From the NCBI GenBank assembly GCA_021819085.1, contig JAKASJ010000001.1:287575-351574 (forward strand): a DNA stretch of 64,000 bases. Reading direction: 5' to 3'. Positions 1-10,219 of the stretch are shown piece by piece. This DNA is from Pseudomonadota bacterium. Lineage in GTDB: Bacteria; Pseudomonadota; Gammaproteobacteria; Acidiferrobacterales; UBA6901. A model generated the notes under the pieces. The model was given only the letters and a program-made list of their open reading frames with translations, did not search any database and was not told the DNA's origin. Every line of letters begins with the position of its first letter. The first letter of the stretch is position 1. The position numbers and the translations under genes were made by a program.

Positions 1-2
1 AT

Positions 3-86
3 GCCGCAGACATTCCGGTCCGCGAATTCATGATCCTGGCAGGATTCGGCAAGCCACCAAGGCGGACTGCCTACGACACTGCCTGA
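3..86 (+). CDS. Possible 3' end of an upstream gene (partial)
   Basis: An open frame runs in from the window edge and stops at TGA 84-86, giving 27 residues that end in RRTAYDTA. Too little is present to assign a family. It may be the tail of a gene lying upstream of the glucan synthase, or a chance open frame. Confidence 0.2.
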   Translation, partial: AADIPVREFMILAGFGKPPRRTAYDTA

Positions 87-142
87 ATACTTTACGACGA
101 TCGGGTTCATGGTATATCCGCTGCAGACAGGAGGCCTTTGAT

Positions 143-3100
143 TTGAAGCCACGCAGCACGACCATCTTCGGACATTGGGGCCGTCTGCGGACGAAGCTTC
201 GCGGAATCGGCGCGCCGCCGGCAAACCCGAATGGCGAACCACCGCTGCGATCGGAATTGTTCAGTGCCGATCAGATGGAGAAGCATGGAAGGAGTCTCGC
301 GGCCTCGCACCGACTGAGCACCGGACCCGCTCCGGACCTGCTTCTGACACGGCTGGCTGACAATGAACGGGTTCTGGCCGGTACCCGCGATTTGCTCACA
401 GCAGCGGTGACGGAAAGCCAGCGGATCACGCCGGCCGGGGAATGGTTGCTCGATAACTTCTATCTGATAGAAGAACAGATCCACACCGCCAAGCGGCACT
501 TGCCCAAGGGTTACAGCCGGGAGCTGCCACGCCTCGATCATGGCCCTTCGGCCGGACATCCACGCGCATATGACATTGCTCTGGAAATAATCGCACACGG
601 CGATGGACGGGTGGATCCGGAGAGTCTTTTCCGTTTCGTCGCAGCGTACCAGACGGTCACCACCCTCAAGCTGGGCGAATTATGGGCCATCCCGATTATG
701 CTGCGTCTGGCTTTGATCGAGAACCTCCGGCGCGTTGCCGCGCGCAGCGCGGCTGGCAGGATCGACCGGAACCTTGCCGGCTCCTGGGCCAACAAAATGA
801 TAGAGATCGCCGAAAGCGACCCGAAGAGCCTGATCCTCGTGATCGCGGACATGGCACGGTCGAACCCGCCGATGACAACCCCGTTCGTTTCCGAATTCAC
901 GCGCCGTCTGCAGGGACAGAGCGCTGCTTTGGCAATGCCGCTGACATGGATCGAGCAGCGACTCGCTGAGTCCCAGCTGACGATCGAACAGTTGGTACAG
1001 GCTGGAAACCAACAACAGGCCGCCGACCAGGTCTCCATCAGCAACAGCATCGGCAGTCTCCGATTTCTGGGTGCCATGGACTGGCGCGAGTTCGTCGAGA
1101 CACTGAGCGTCGTTGAACAGATCCTGCGCGAGGATCCTTGCGACGCATACCGAGGCATGGATTTCATCACACGTGATCGCTACCGTCATGTCATCGAAAA
1201 AACTGCCAATAAAAGCCGTCTTTCCGAGGCTGAGGTGGCGCGCAAGGCAATCCAACTGGCAAGCACCGGACCGGACCTTGCGTCAACTACGGCGCGTGGC
1301 GGCAATCGAACGGCACATGTCGGTTTTTATCTGATCGACAGTGGACTGCGCGAGCTCGAGCGGGCAGTCGCGGTGCACCCTTCCGCATTCCGGGCGCTGT
1401 CGAGCGCGGCGGGCCGTTTCCCATTCTCCCTGTATTTTGGTGCGATCGCGCTGATCACGGCGGTTCTCACCACCAGCCTGCTGGCACAGGCGGGTGCCAG
1501 CCGGATACACGATTGGATACTCGTTCCATTGGGTATTTTGGTGCTGCTGGCCACCAGCCAGCTGTCTGTTGCACTGGTGAATTGGCTGGCGACTTTATTG
1601 GTGACGCCCCACCCGCTGCCGCGGATGGACTTTTCCGGAGGAATTCCGGAGAACTCGCGCACTCTGGTGATAATTCCAACAATGCTCACCAGCGTTGAGA
1701 ACATCGAGGAACTGATAGAGGCGCAGGAAGTACGGTTTCTGGCCAATCAGGACGAAAATCTGCGTTTCGGACTCTTGACTGATTTTCCGGACGCACCTGA
1801 GGAAACGCTTCCGGGGGACGACGTACTGTTGCAGCTGTCCGAAACACGAATCACCGAGCTTAATGAGAAGTACAGGTCTTCGATGGGCGACCGTTTTTTT
1901 CTTTTCCATCGATCACGCCGCTGGAATCCACAGGAGCGGATATGGATGGGCTACGAACGCAAGCGCGGCAAACTGGCAGACCTGAATTTCCTTCTGCGCA
2001 GCAAATCAGAAGATCGCTTCTCGCTAGTCGTCGGAAACATCGATGTCTTGTCGAATGTGAAGTATGTCATTACGCTTGACACGGATACCCAACTGCCGCG
2101 CGACTCCGCACGGCAGTTTGTGGGCACCATGGCGCACCCGCTGAATCGGGCGCGCTACGACGAAAACAGGCTAGTTGTCTGCGATGGCCACGGCATACTT
2201 CAGCCCCGGGTTTCCGCGAGCCTTTCCGGGACGAACCAGTCGCGGTATGCGCGATTGTACGGGGGCGAACCGGGCATCGACCCATATACACGCGCTGTCT
2301 CAGATGTGTACCAGGACCTGTTCGGTGAAGGCTCATTCATTGGCAAGGGCATCTATGACGTCGATGCGTACGGACAGCTGCTCGATACGCGCTTCCCCGA
2401 AAGCCGGATTCTCAGCCACGATCTCCTGGAAGGCTGTTATGCGCGGGCGGGCCTGATAAGCGATGTTCAATTATACGAGGAATATCCTTCACGTTATAGC
2501 ACCGATGTAAGTCGCCGGCATCGCTGGATTCGCGGGGATTGGCAGCTGGCGCGCTGGCTGTGGCGAAGCGTTCCCGGACTTGAAAAAAATAGCCGCCAAC
2601 GCAACCCGCTCTCGTGGCTGTCACAGTGGAAAATCCTCGACAACCTGCGGCGCAGTCTGGTTCCCATGGCATTAACGCTGTTGTTGCTGCTGGGCTGGAC
2701 AGTCTTGTCGCGGCCCGGGTTCTGGACCCTGATTGTGATCGGCATCATCCTGATTCCAATCTTGCTCACTTCTATTCTGGAAACACTTTGGAAGCCGCCC
2801 GATGTGTTGTGGAAACAGCATATCGCCTTCGCTGTACACTCAGCCGGTCCACGATTCGAGCAGGCGGTTTTTGCTCTTGCGTGCCTCCCCTATGAGGCGT
2901 TCTACAGCCTGGATGCGATTCTGCGCACGCTCTGGCGAATGCTGATCGCGCACAAACGGCTTCTCGAATGGCGCCCATCAAGCGAATCGGGCCGCAACGG
3001 TCCTGCGGACCTTGCCGCCTCCTTCCGTTCCATGTGGATCGCCCCGGCTATCGCCGTTTCCATGGCAATCTACTTGTTGCTTGAGTTTCCGGACACCTTC

Positions 3101-6100
3101 GCCGTGGCAAGCCCCATATTGGTCTTATGGTTTGCCTCTCCGGCCATCGCCTGGTGGATAAGCCGGCCACTCACCCGTCGCGGCACACACTTGACGGTTG
3201 AGCAGAATATTTTCCTACACAAGATCGCGCGCAAAACCTGGGCGTTCTTCGACACTTTTGCCAGCGCAGAAGATCATTGGCTGCCACCGGATAACTATCA
3301 GGAGTATCGCAGTGCCGTGGTAGCGCATCGCACGTCGCCCACTAACATGGGACTTGCGCTGCTCGCGAATCTGTCCGCTTATGACTTCGGATACATTCCG
3401 TCCGGAACGCTCGTCGAACGCACCGGCTATGCATTCGGCACCATGCAAAAACTGGCACGGCATCGTGGCCACTTCTACAATTGGTACGATACACAGACTC
3501 TGAAGCCCCTGCATCCTGCCTATATTTCGTCGGTGGATAGCGGCAATCTCGCAGGTCATCTGTTGACACTGCGCTCCGGCCTGAGTGCTCTTTCAGATCA
3601 AAAGATCCTTGGGGCCCAGATCTTCGACGGTTTGAAAGATACTCTGGGCATCCTCGTGGACGCTATCGCAGAACAGCAAACGCCAGCCCCTCTAGTCCGC
3701 ATCCAAAATGAACTGGAATCAGCATGCGTCGGCCGCCCGGCTACGCTCGCGCACGCGAGACTCATATTTGATCAGCTGGCAGAACACGCGGACGAATTTT
3801 TCAAAAGCATCGATTCCATCCGTGATACTGATGCAAAGTGGTGGGCACAAACGCTGTCCCGGCAGTGTCACGTAATTCTAGATGAACTAACATTCTTGAC
3901 TCCATGGCTGTTACTGCCAGTCGCACCCGACCGGCTCCGCAACCTGCCCGGCATAAGCGAAATCCCGACGCTGCGCGGACTATCCGAACTCGATATGGAT
4001 TTGGCGCCAGTCATGGAGCGGCTCGACACGGATGCAACACCCGTAGAGCGCGCATGGCTAGGTGAGCTTCGACGGCATATAGCACAGGCCAGCGGCCGCG
4101 CCCATGCGCGGATGGCGGCAATCGAGCGCCTGGTATCGGAATCCGCCGAACTTGCGCGCATGGAGTACGACTTTCTGTACGACAAATCGCGTCACCTTCT
4201 GGCCATCGGGTACAACGTAGATACACACCGCCAGGACACCAGTTACTACGATCTGCTTGCTTCCGAGGCCAGATTCTGCACTTTCGTGGCGATTGCCCAG
4301 GGACAGCTTCCTCAGGAAAGCTGGTTTGCGCTCGGGCGCCGGCTCACGACCGTCGGTGGCCGCCCTGTTTTGCTTTCGTGGAGCGGTTCTATGTTCGAAT
4401 ACCTGATGCCGCTTCTCGTGATGCCGACCTATGAAAACACACTGCTCGACCAGAGCTATAAGGCGGCAGTGGAGCGCCAGATCGACTACGCAAGACAGCG
4501 CGACGTTCCGTGGGGCATGTCCGAGTCCGGCTATAACATGGTCGACGTTCACGTCAACTACCAATACCGTGCGTTCGGAGTGCCCAGCCTGGGAATCAAA
4601 CACGGACTCGCCGAAGATCTGGTCATTGCGCCGTATGCATCGATGCTCGCGCTGATGGTGGCACCCGCGGAAGCGTGTTTGAACCTGCAGCGGCTCGCCG
4701 CCTCGGGCCTGACAGGAAGATTCGGATTTTATGAAGCAATCGACTACACCCCGTCACGTCAACGACGCGGGGAGTCGAGCGCGGTGGTTTTGTCTTTCAT
4801 GGCACATCACCAAGGGATGAGCCTTCTCTCGCTCGCCTATATATTGCTGGACTGTCCGATGCAGAAGCGGTTCGAGTCGGACCGGCTGTTCCAGGCAACC
4901 ATGCTGTTGCTGCAGGAGCGCATTCCAAAGGCCACAGAGCTCTATGCGCAGACCGACGAGATTCCCGGCATCCGCATGAGATCGAGCGTTGCGGAGACGC
5001 CAATTCGTGTTTTCCATAGTCCCGATACGCCGAATCCGGCAGTGCAGTTGTTGTCAAATGGTCGATACCACGTCATGGTCACAAACGCGGGCGGCGGCTA
5101 CAGCCGCTGGAAAGACCTCGCCGTGACGCGCTGGCGTGAAGATCGCAGCTGTGACAACTGGGGCGTATTCTGTTATCTGCGCGACGTGGAGAGCGGAAAG
5201 TTCTGGTCAACTGCCTATCAGCCAACGCTCAAGCGGCCGGAGAGTTACGAAGCAATCTTTTCCGAGGGGCGAGCGGAATTTCGCCGCCGTGACCATGATC
5301 TCGACATCCACACCGAGATTGTTGTTTCTCCGGAAGATGACATTGAATTGCGCCGTGTCCACGTCACCAACGGATCCCGGACACGCAAAGTTATCGATGT
5401 AACAAGTTATGCAGAAGTGGTTCTTGCCTCGCCGGCCGCAGATGCACTGCATCCGGCATTTTCCAATCTTTTCGTTCAAACTGAAATTATCCACACACAG
5501 CAGGCGATCCTCTGCACGCGCCGGCCCCGATCCGTCGGCGACCCGACACCATGGCTGTTTCACCTGATGGCCATCCACGGAGCGGGCGTCGGCGAAATAT
5601 CCTATGAGACTGATCGCATGCAGTTCATTGGCCGTGGAAACACCATCGCCGGTCCACAGGCGCTGCGCGAACCCGCCGCGCTTTCAGGAAGCCAGGGTTC
5701 TGTGCTCGACCCGATCGTCTCGATCCGCTGTCGCATTTCTCTCGATCCGGAGCAAACGGCAACGGTCGACATGGTTTTCGGCATCGGTGAAACTCGTGAC
5801 GCCGCCTTGAGCCTGATCGGGAAATATCATGATCGGCCGCTCGCAGACCGGGTCTTCGATCTGGCATGGACACACAGCCAGGTGGTGCTGCAGCAGATCA
5901 ATGCCACCGAGGCAGACGCGCAGCTCTATGGACAATTAGCCAGCTCTGTCATCTACGCCAATGCGTCACTGCGCGCTGAACCGGGCGTTCTCCTTAAAAA
6001 CCGTCGCGGACAATCCGGTCTCTGGGTCTACGCGATTTCGGGAGATTTGCCGATTGTTCTGCTGCAGATTGGAGACCAGGACAATATCGATCTGGTCCGC

Positions 6101-8890
6101 CAGATGGTGCAGGCCCACGCGTACTGGCGCCTGAAAGGACTGGCTGTGGATCTGATGATATGGAACGAAGATCGGGCCGGGTACCGACAGCTACTTCAGG
6201 AACAAATCATGGGATTGATTTCTGCGGGCGTCGAGGCACATGTGATTGATCGTCCTGGCGGAATTTTCGTACGGCCCGCTGAACAGATATCGGACGAAGA
6301 TCGCATTCTTCTGCAATCGGTGGCGCGCGCCATCATCACCGACAGGCGCGGGACACTGGCTGAACAAATTAACCGTCACCGCCCGGCAGAATTTCGGGTA
6401 CCACGCTTCAAACCGACTCGAATTCAGCGCGCCGAACCTCCCGCGACCACAGCGTTGGCAGGTCGCGATCTGATCCTGTTCAACGGACTCGGGGGATTCA
6501 CCCGCGACGGGCGCGAATACGTCATTGTGACTTCGCCCGGACACCTCACACCGGCACCGTGGGTGAATGTGCTGGCGAATCCACACTTTGGCACGGTCAT
6601 CTCGGAGAGCGGCCTCGCCTACAGCTGGGGCGAGAATGCACACGAGTTTCGCCTCACACCCTGGTACAACGACCCGGTAAGTGATGCCGGCGGAGAAGCC
6701 TTCTACCTGCGCGATGAGGACAGCGGGCACTTCTGGTCTCCCACGCCACTGCCCAGCCCGTCAGGACAGCCTTATGTCACCCGACACGGATTCGGTTATA
6801 GCGTTTTCGAGCACACCGAGGGTGGAATCCGCTCGGAGCTGTGGGTGTATGTGGCCCTGGATGCCGCGGTGAAATTTGCGGTGCTGAAGGTAAGAAACGA
6901 CACGGAACGATCCTTCCGACTCTCCGCCACGGGCTACGTGGAATGGGTGCTGGGAGATTTACGGCCAAAATCAGCCATGCACGTCATCACCGAGATTGAC
7001 CAGGGCAGCGGCGCTCTGTTCGCGCGCAACCAGTACAACACGGAATTCTCCGGTCGGACGGCGTTCTTCGATCTGGATGATATTACCCGGACGTTGACCG
7101 GGGACCGCACTGAATTCCTTGGACGCAATGGCGCACTCAACAGCCCGGCCGCGATGACACGCTCGCGACTTTCCGGAAAGGTGGGGGCGGCGCTCGATCC
7201 CTGTGCCGCGCTCCAGGTATCGTTCGAACTGTCCCCAGGTCAGGAGCGCGAAATCCGGTTCACGCTCGGCATGGGGCACGACGCCGATGACGCCGGTCAG
7301 CTGGTACGTCGCTTTCGCGGAGCGGCGTCGGCGCGGAACGCCCTGGAAACCGTGTGGCAGTACTGGAAACACACGCTCGGCACCGTGCAGGTAGAGACAC
7401 CTGACGAGTCTCTCAATGTCCTGACTAACGGCTGGCTGCTGTACCAGACGCTCGCGTGCCGTCTCTGGGCGCGCAGCGGATACTATCAGTCGGGAGGCGC
7501 CTTCGGTTTTCGCGATCAGTTGCAGGACACGATGGCGCTGGTCCACGCAGAACCGCAACGGCTGCGCGAGCAGCTGCTGCTGTGCGCAAGCCGTCAGTTT
7601 GTGGAAGGAGATGTTCAGCATTGGTGGCATCCCCCATCGGGTCGGGGGGTGCGCACTCACTGTTCGGACGATTACCTGTGGCTACCTCTGGCAACATCCC
7701 GTTATGTGCTGACTACTGGGGACACCGGGGTTCTGGATGAACCTGTCCCTCTTCTGGAAGGCCGCCCCGTCAACGCAGACGAAGACTCGTATTACGATCT
7801 GCCCAGCCGGTCCGAAACAGCGATTAGCCTCTACGAACATTGTGTACGTGCCATCCTGATGGGCCTGCGATTTGGCGGGCACGGTCTGCCGTTCATCGGA
7901 TCCGGTGACTGGAACGACGGCATGAACCTCGTCGGAATACATGGTAAAGGCGAAAGCGTGTGGCTGGCATTTTTCCTTTATGAAGTACTGACGCAGTTTA
8001 CGTTGGTCGCACACCTGCGCGGTGATTCATCCTTCGCCGCACGCTGTGAAGAGGCGAAGGCTCATCTTAAAAATAACATCGAGCAGCACGGCTGGGACGG
8101 TGAATGGTACCGACGCGCTTACTTCGATGACGGCACGCCGCTGGGATCAGCATCCAACACCGAGTGCCGGATCGATTCGATTTCGCAGAGCTGGGCTGTT
8201 CTATCCGGGGCGGGCGATGCCCAACACGCACACCTTGCCATGGATTCTGTCGACAAATACCTAGTGCACCGCGAACACGCTCTGATCCAGCTTCTGGACC
8301 CGCCATTCGACACATCAGCATCGAACCCCGGCTATATCAAAGGATACGTCCCGGGCGTACGCGAGAATGGCGGCCAGTACACGCATGCGGCAATCTGGGC
8401 AGCCATGGCGTTCGCCGAACTGGGCGACAGCCAGCGTGCGTGGGAACTGATGACCATGATCAATCCGGTGAACCACGCGCGAACTGCGCAGGAAATTGCG
8501 ATCTACAGAGTAGAACCGTACGTCGTCGCCGCCGATGTCTATGCACTCGCACCGCACACCGGTCGTGGCGGCTGGACCTGGTACACCGGTTCGGCCGGAT
8601 GGATGTATCGTCTGATTGTGGAATCGCTCCTGGGATTTCGGCTCGACGTGGATAAACTGCATTGCGCACCGCGCCTTCCGCCAGGCTGGAAAACCTTCAA
8701 TATGCACTACCGATATCGAGAAACGCACTACCACATCATCGTATCGCAAACACGCGCCACCGATGGCACGAAGATCACCCGGACGAGCGTAACGCAGGAT
8801 GGCATTGAACAGGTCGACAAGGCCATTCGGCTGATTGATGATCATCGGGAACACTCAGTCGAAATCGAGATACTGACCCCTTACATCTGA
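143..8890 (+). CDS. ndvB: Cyclic beta-1,2-glucan synthase (NdvB/ChvB type)
   Basis: A 2915-residue inner-membrane protein, close to the roughly 2800-residue length of Agrobacterium ChvB. These enzymes prime, elongate and cyclise beta-1,2-glucan from UDP-glucose for periplasmic osmoadaptation. Membrane segments lie near residues 426-490, 838-885 and 966-1008. They flank a GT84-type transferase domain with the motif DTDTQLP at 646-652 and RHRWIRGDWQ near 792. A glycoamylase-like domain follows, with GMSESGYN near 1457 and HHQGMS near 1554. Two carbohydrate-binding/phosphorylase modules start near 1631 and 2115. The GH94-type motif GSGDWNDGMN lies at 2586-2595, and its Asp-2592 is the expected catalytic acid that controls chain length. 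The start is TTG, chosen because AGGAGG lies 8 bases upstream at 129-134. The gene stands alone, with no ndvA exporter beside it. Function is strongly supported; the exact product ring size cannot be inferred. Confidence 0.93.
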   Translation: MKPRSTTIFGHWGRLRTKLRGIGAPPANPNGEPPLRSELFSADQMEKHGRSLAASHRLSTGPAPDLLLTRLADNERVLAGTRDLLTAAVTESQRITPAGEWLLDNFYLIEEQIHTAKRHLPKGYSRELPRLDHGPSAGHPRAYDIALEIIAHGDGRVDPESLFRFVAAYQTVTTLKLGELWAIPIMLRLALIENLRRVAARSAAGRIDRNLAGSWANKMIEIAESDPKSLILVIADMARSNPPMTTPFVSEFTRRLQGQSAALAMPLTWIEQRLAESQLTIEQLVQAGNQQQAADQVSISNSIGSLRFLGAMDWREFVETLSVVEQILREDPCDAYRGMDFITRDRYRHVIEKTANKSRLSEAEVARKAIQLASTGPDLASTTARGGNRTAHVGFYLIDSGLRELERAVAVHPSAFRALSSAAGRFPFSLYFGAIALITAVLTTSLLAQAGASRIHDWILVPLGILVLLATSQLSVALVNWLATLLVTPHPLPRMDFSGGIPENSRTLVIIPTMLTSVENIEELIEAQEVRFLANQDENLRFGLLTDFPDAPEETLPGDDVLLQLSETRITELNEKYRSSMGDRFFLFHRSRRWNPQERIWMGYERKRGKLADLNFLLRSKSEDRFSLVVGNIDVLSNVKYVITLDTDTQLPRDSARQFVGTMAHPLNRARYDENRLVVCDGHGILQPRVSASLSGTNQSRYARLYGGEPGIDPYTRAVSDVYQDLFGEGSFIGKGIYDVDAYGQLLDTRFPESRILSHDLLEGCYARAGLISDVQLYEEYPSRYSTDVSRRHRWIRGDWQLARWLWRSVPGLEKNSRQRNPLSWLSQWKILDNLRRSLVPMALTLLLLLGWTVLSRPGFWTLIVIGIILIPILLTSILETLWKPPDVLWKQHIAFAVHSAGPRFEQAVFALACLPYEAFYSLDAILRTLWRMLIAHKRLLEWRPSSESGRNGPADLAASFRSMWIAPAIAVSMAIYLLLEFPDTFAVASPILVLWFASPAIAWWISRPLTRRGTHLTVEQNIFLHKIARKTWAFFDTFASAEDHWLPPDNYQEYRSAVVAHRTSPTNMGLALLANLSAYDFGYIPSGTLVERTGYAFGTMQKLARHRGHFYNWYDTQTLKPLHPAYISSVDSGNLAGHLLTLRSGLSALSDQKILGAQIFDGLKDTLGILVDAIAEQQTPAPLVRIQNELESACVGRPATLAHARLIFDQLAEHADEFFKSIDSIRDTDAKWWAQTLSRQCHVILDELTFLTPWLLLPVAPDRLRNLPGISEIPTLRGLSELDMDLAPVMERLDTDATPVERAWLGELRRHIAQASGRAHARMAAIERLVSESAELARMEYDFLYDKSRHLLAIGYNVDTHRQDTSYYDLLASEARFCTFVAIAQGQLPQESWFALGRRLTTVGGRPVLLSWSGSMFEYLMPLLVMPTYENTLLDQSYKAAVERQIDYARQRDVPWGMSESGYNMVDVHVNYQYRAFGVPSLGIKHGLAEDLVIAPYASMLALMVAPAEACLNLQRLAASGLTGRFGFYEAIDYTPSRQRRGESSAVVLSFMAHHQGMSLLSLAYILLDCPMQKRFESDRLFQATMLLLQERIPKATELYAQTDEIPGIRMRSSVAETPIRVFHSPDTPNPAVQLLSNGRYHVMVTNAGGGYSRWKDLAVTRWREDRSCDNWGVFCYLRDVESGKFWSTAYQPTLKRPESYEAIFSEGRAEFRRRDHDLDIHTEIVVSPEDDIELRRVHVTNGSRTRKVIDVTSYAEVVLASPAADALHPAFSNLFVQTEIIHTQQAILCTRRPRSVGDPTPWLFHLMAIHGAGVGEISYETDRMQFIGRGNTIAGPQALREPAALSGSQGSVLDPIVSIRCRISLDPEQTATVDMVFGIGETRDAALSLIGKYHDRPLADRVFDLAWTHSQVVLQQINATEADAQLYGQLASSVIYANASLRAEPGVLLKNRRGQSGLWVYAISGDLPIVLLQIGDQDNIDLVRQMVQAHAYWRLKGLAVDLMIWNEDRAGYRQLLQEQIMGLISAGVEAHVIDRPGGIFVRPAEQISDEDRILLQSVARAIITDRRGTLAEQINRHRPAEFRVPRFKPTRIQRAEPPATTALAGRDLILFNGLGGFTRDGREYVIVTSPGHLTPAPWVNVLANPHFGTVISESGLAYSWGENAHEFRLTPWYNDPVSDAGGEAFYLRDEDSGHFWSPTPLPSPSGQPYVTRHGFGYSVFEHTEGGIRSELWVYVALDAAVKFAVLKVRNDTERSFRLSATGYVEWVLGDLRPKSAMHVITEIDQGSGALFARNQYNTEFSGRTAFFDLDDITRTLTGDRTEFLGRNGALNSPAAMTRSRLSGKVGAALDPCAALQVSFELSPGQEREIRFTLGMGHDADDAGQLVRRFRGAASARNALETVWQYWKHTLGTVQVETPDESLNVLTNGWLLYQTLACRLWARSGYYQSGGAFGFRDQLQDTMALVHAEPQRLREQLLLCASRQFVEGDVQHWWHPPSGRGVRTHCSDDYLWLPLATSRYVLTTGDTGVLDEPVPLLEGRPVNADEDSYYDLPSRSETAISLYEHCVRAILMGLRFGGHGLPFIGSGDWNDGMNLVGIHGKGESVWLAFFLYEVLTQFTLVAHLRGDSSFAARCEEAKAHLKNNIEQHGWDGEWYRRAYFDDGTPLGSASNTECRIDSISQSWAVLSGAGDAQHAHLAMDSVDKYLVHREHALIQLLDPPFDTSASNPGYIKGYVPGVRENGGQYTHAAIWAAMAFAELGDSQRAWELMTMINPVNHARTAQEIAIYRVEPYVVAADVYALAPHTGRGGWTWYTGSAGWMYRLIVESLLGFRLDVDKLHCAPRLPPGWKTFNMHYRYRETHYHIIVSQTRATDGTKITRTSVTQDGIEQVDKAIRLIDDHREHSVEIEILTPYI

Positions 8891-8953
8891 ACTCCGGTTC
8901 GATGCTCCAACATTCCAGCGCGTCTGCGCCAAGGCTTGCAGACCTGCGCGCCT

Positions 8954-9202
8954 TCAGCACCTGCCGCCTCGAGCACACGGCATACGCATGTTTTCCGAGA
9001 AGCAGGTCCGTTTTGTGTTCGCTAGCGCACGGAACCGGCAATACATCGCGGATAGGATAATTATCCTGATAGGGATATAAACGGCGACAGTTGCCATCGT
9101 ACCGGTAGACGTCTTGGTCGGGAATGTATTGCGAGCTTCTGACCCGTCCCCGGAATATTGATGGCCAGCACGATCCTCACTCTCGCCTTCAGGATGAGTC
9201 AT
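8954..9202 (-). CDS. Possible small single-span membrane protein
   Basis: An 82-residue frame begins MTHPEGESED with AAAGGAG five to six bases before its ATG. The N-terminus is polar, a hydrophobic stretch follows (VAVYIP and RIIILSAMY), and the end is basic and Cys-containing. It occupies the gap between the glucan synthase and the BON lipoprotein on the opposite strand. The hydrophobic stretch is interrupted by Pro and Arg, and no family is recognised. The good ribosome site is the main support; it could still be spurious. Confidence 0.27.
   Translation of the reverse strand: MTHPEGESEDRAGHQYSGDGSEARNTFPTKTSTGTMATVAVYIPIRIIILSAMYCRFRALANTKRTCFSENMRMPCARGGRC
9054..9067. repeat. Perfect 14-bp palindrome AGGATAATTATCCT
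   Basis: A self-complementary 14-mer lies about 280 bases upstream of the BON lipoprotein gene, inside the possible small minus-strand frame. It could be a dimeric regulator site, but no partner promoter elements are evident. Confidence 0.3.
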
Positions 9203-9344
9203 TTCTCCTTTCGGCATGAGCGATACTGAAGTCTTCACAACACCCGCTGACGGAATGCCACAGTTTCAGAGAAACGTGCGCACTTTGGCTGCAGGAGGAG
9301 GACAGTTTTCATTGAAATAAACGGTTCGATTGTGAAAGGAGTCT

Positions 9345-9662
9345 ATGATGAAAAGCTCATTGAGAAATAGAAGTTGGGTGGCAATGACTGTGTTGCTGAT
9401 TGGCCTGTCCGGTTGTGCCGCAACGTCTACGCGGCAGAGCACCGGTGCGTACATCGATGACGCGGCAATCACCACTAAAGTGAAGTCCGAGCTGATCGCC
9501 AACAAGGATGTGAGTGCCCTTGATATTCATGTGAAAACCGTCAACGGCGTGGTGTATCTGACCGGGTCCGCTGATACCAGACAGGAATCCGATAAAGCGG
9601 CGGAGATTGCCAATGACGTTGCAGGGGTGAAGTCGGTGGAAAACAACATCCAGATCAAGTAG
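9345..9662 (+). CDS. BON-domain lipoprotein (OsmY-like)
   Basis: A 105-residue precursor with a lipoprotein signal and lipobox LSGC, giving lipidated Cys-24. One BON domain spans about residues 37-105: [13 protein letters not shown], then [14 protein letters not shown], then [14 protein letters not shown] domains bind phospholipid or envelope components; OsmY/DolP-type proteins act in the periplasm under envelope or osmotic stress. AAAGGAG at 9335-9341 precedes two adjacent ATG codons (9345 and 9348), and either could be used. Lying downstream of the glucan synthase and next to a DUF1328 gene, it fits a small osmotic or envelope-stress group, which is inference from context. Confidence 0.88.
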   Translation: MMKSSLRNRSWVAMTVLLIGLSGCAATSTRQSTGAYIDDAAITTKVKSELIANKDVSALDIHVKTVNGVVYLTGSADTRQESDKAAEIANDVAGVKSVENNIQIK

Positions 9663-9753
9663 CGAAATACGCAACCGAAAACAGGTTGCCGCAGCTGTCT
9701 GCGGTGCACGACTGATTTCCGGCCTGGCATATACGTCGAGAATGGAGATAGTC

Positions 9754-9927
9754 ATGCTCTACTATGCTGCTGTGTTCTTTTTAATTGCTATCATCTCCGC
9801 CATACTCGGTTTCGGCGGCATCGCCGCGGGCGCCGCCGGGATTGCCAAATTTCTGTTTGTCGTGTTCGTCGTGATCTTTCTCATCAGCCTAATCGTGGGA
9901 ATCGGCAGCCACCGGCGCCGCTCATGA
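9754..9927 (+). CDS. DUF1328 small membrane protein (YtjA-like)
   Basis: Fifty-seven residues starting [13 protein letters not shown], with two hydrophobic helices and a basic end SHRRRS. The pattern [15 protein letters not shown] matches the DUF1328/YtjA family of stress-associated inner-membrane proteins of unknown biochemical role. The ATG at 9754 is preferred over the in-frame ATG at 9742, because a GGAG sequence just upstream is well spaced for it. It follows the BON lipoprotein by about 90 bases on the same strand and is probably co-transcribed. Confidence 0.85.
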   Translation: MLYYAAVFFLIAIISAILGFGGIAAGAAGIAKFLFVVFVVIFLISLIVGIGSHRRRS

Positions 9928-10219
9928 TTCGCTCCGGATTCCTCGGCGAAGGACCGATACATGGCCATCGACATCAGCGCGCCTCCTCCTGCAGCCCCGG
10001 ACAGATGCGCAATGTCCGTCTATAAAATGCCAGTTACCCGACATTGGCGCTGCGGCCAACCGGGAACCAAGTTTCGCTTACGGCAGTTGATGTCCGCCCG
10101 CCACGCGCTCACGCCACTTTTGACCTGCATCAATGCGGCGGCTGGCATCCGGGATTAAATGAACGGACATTGCCGATGCCGGTGAACCTGCCGCGGCACC
10201 AAATGGAGTCACCCTGCCG

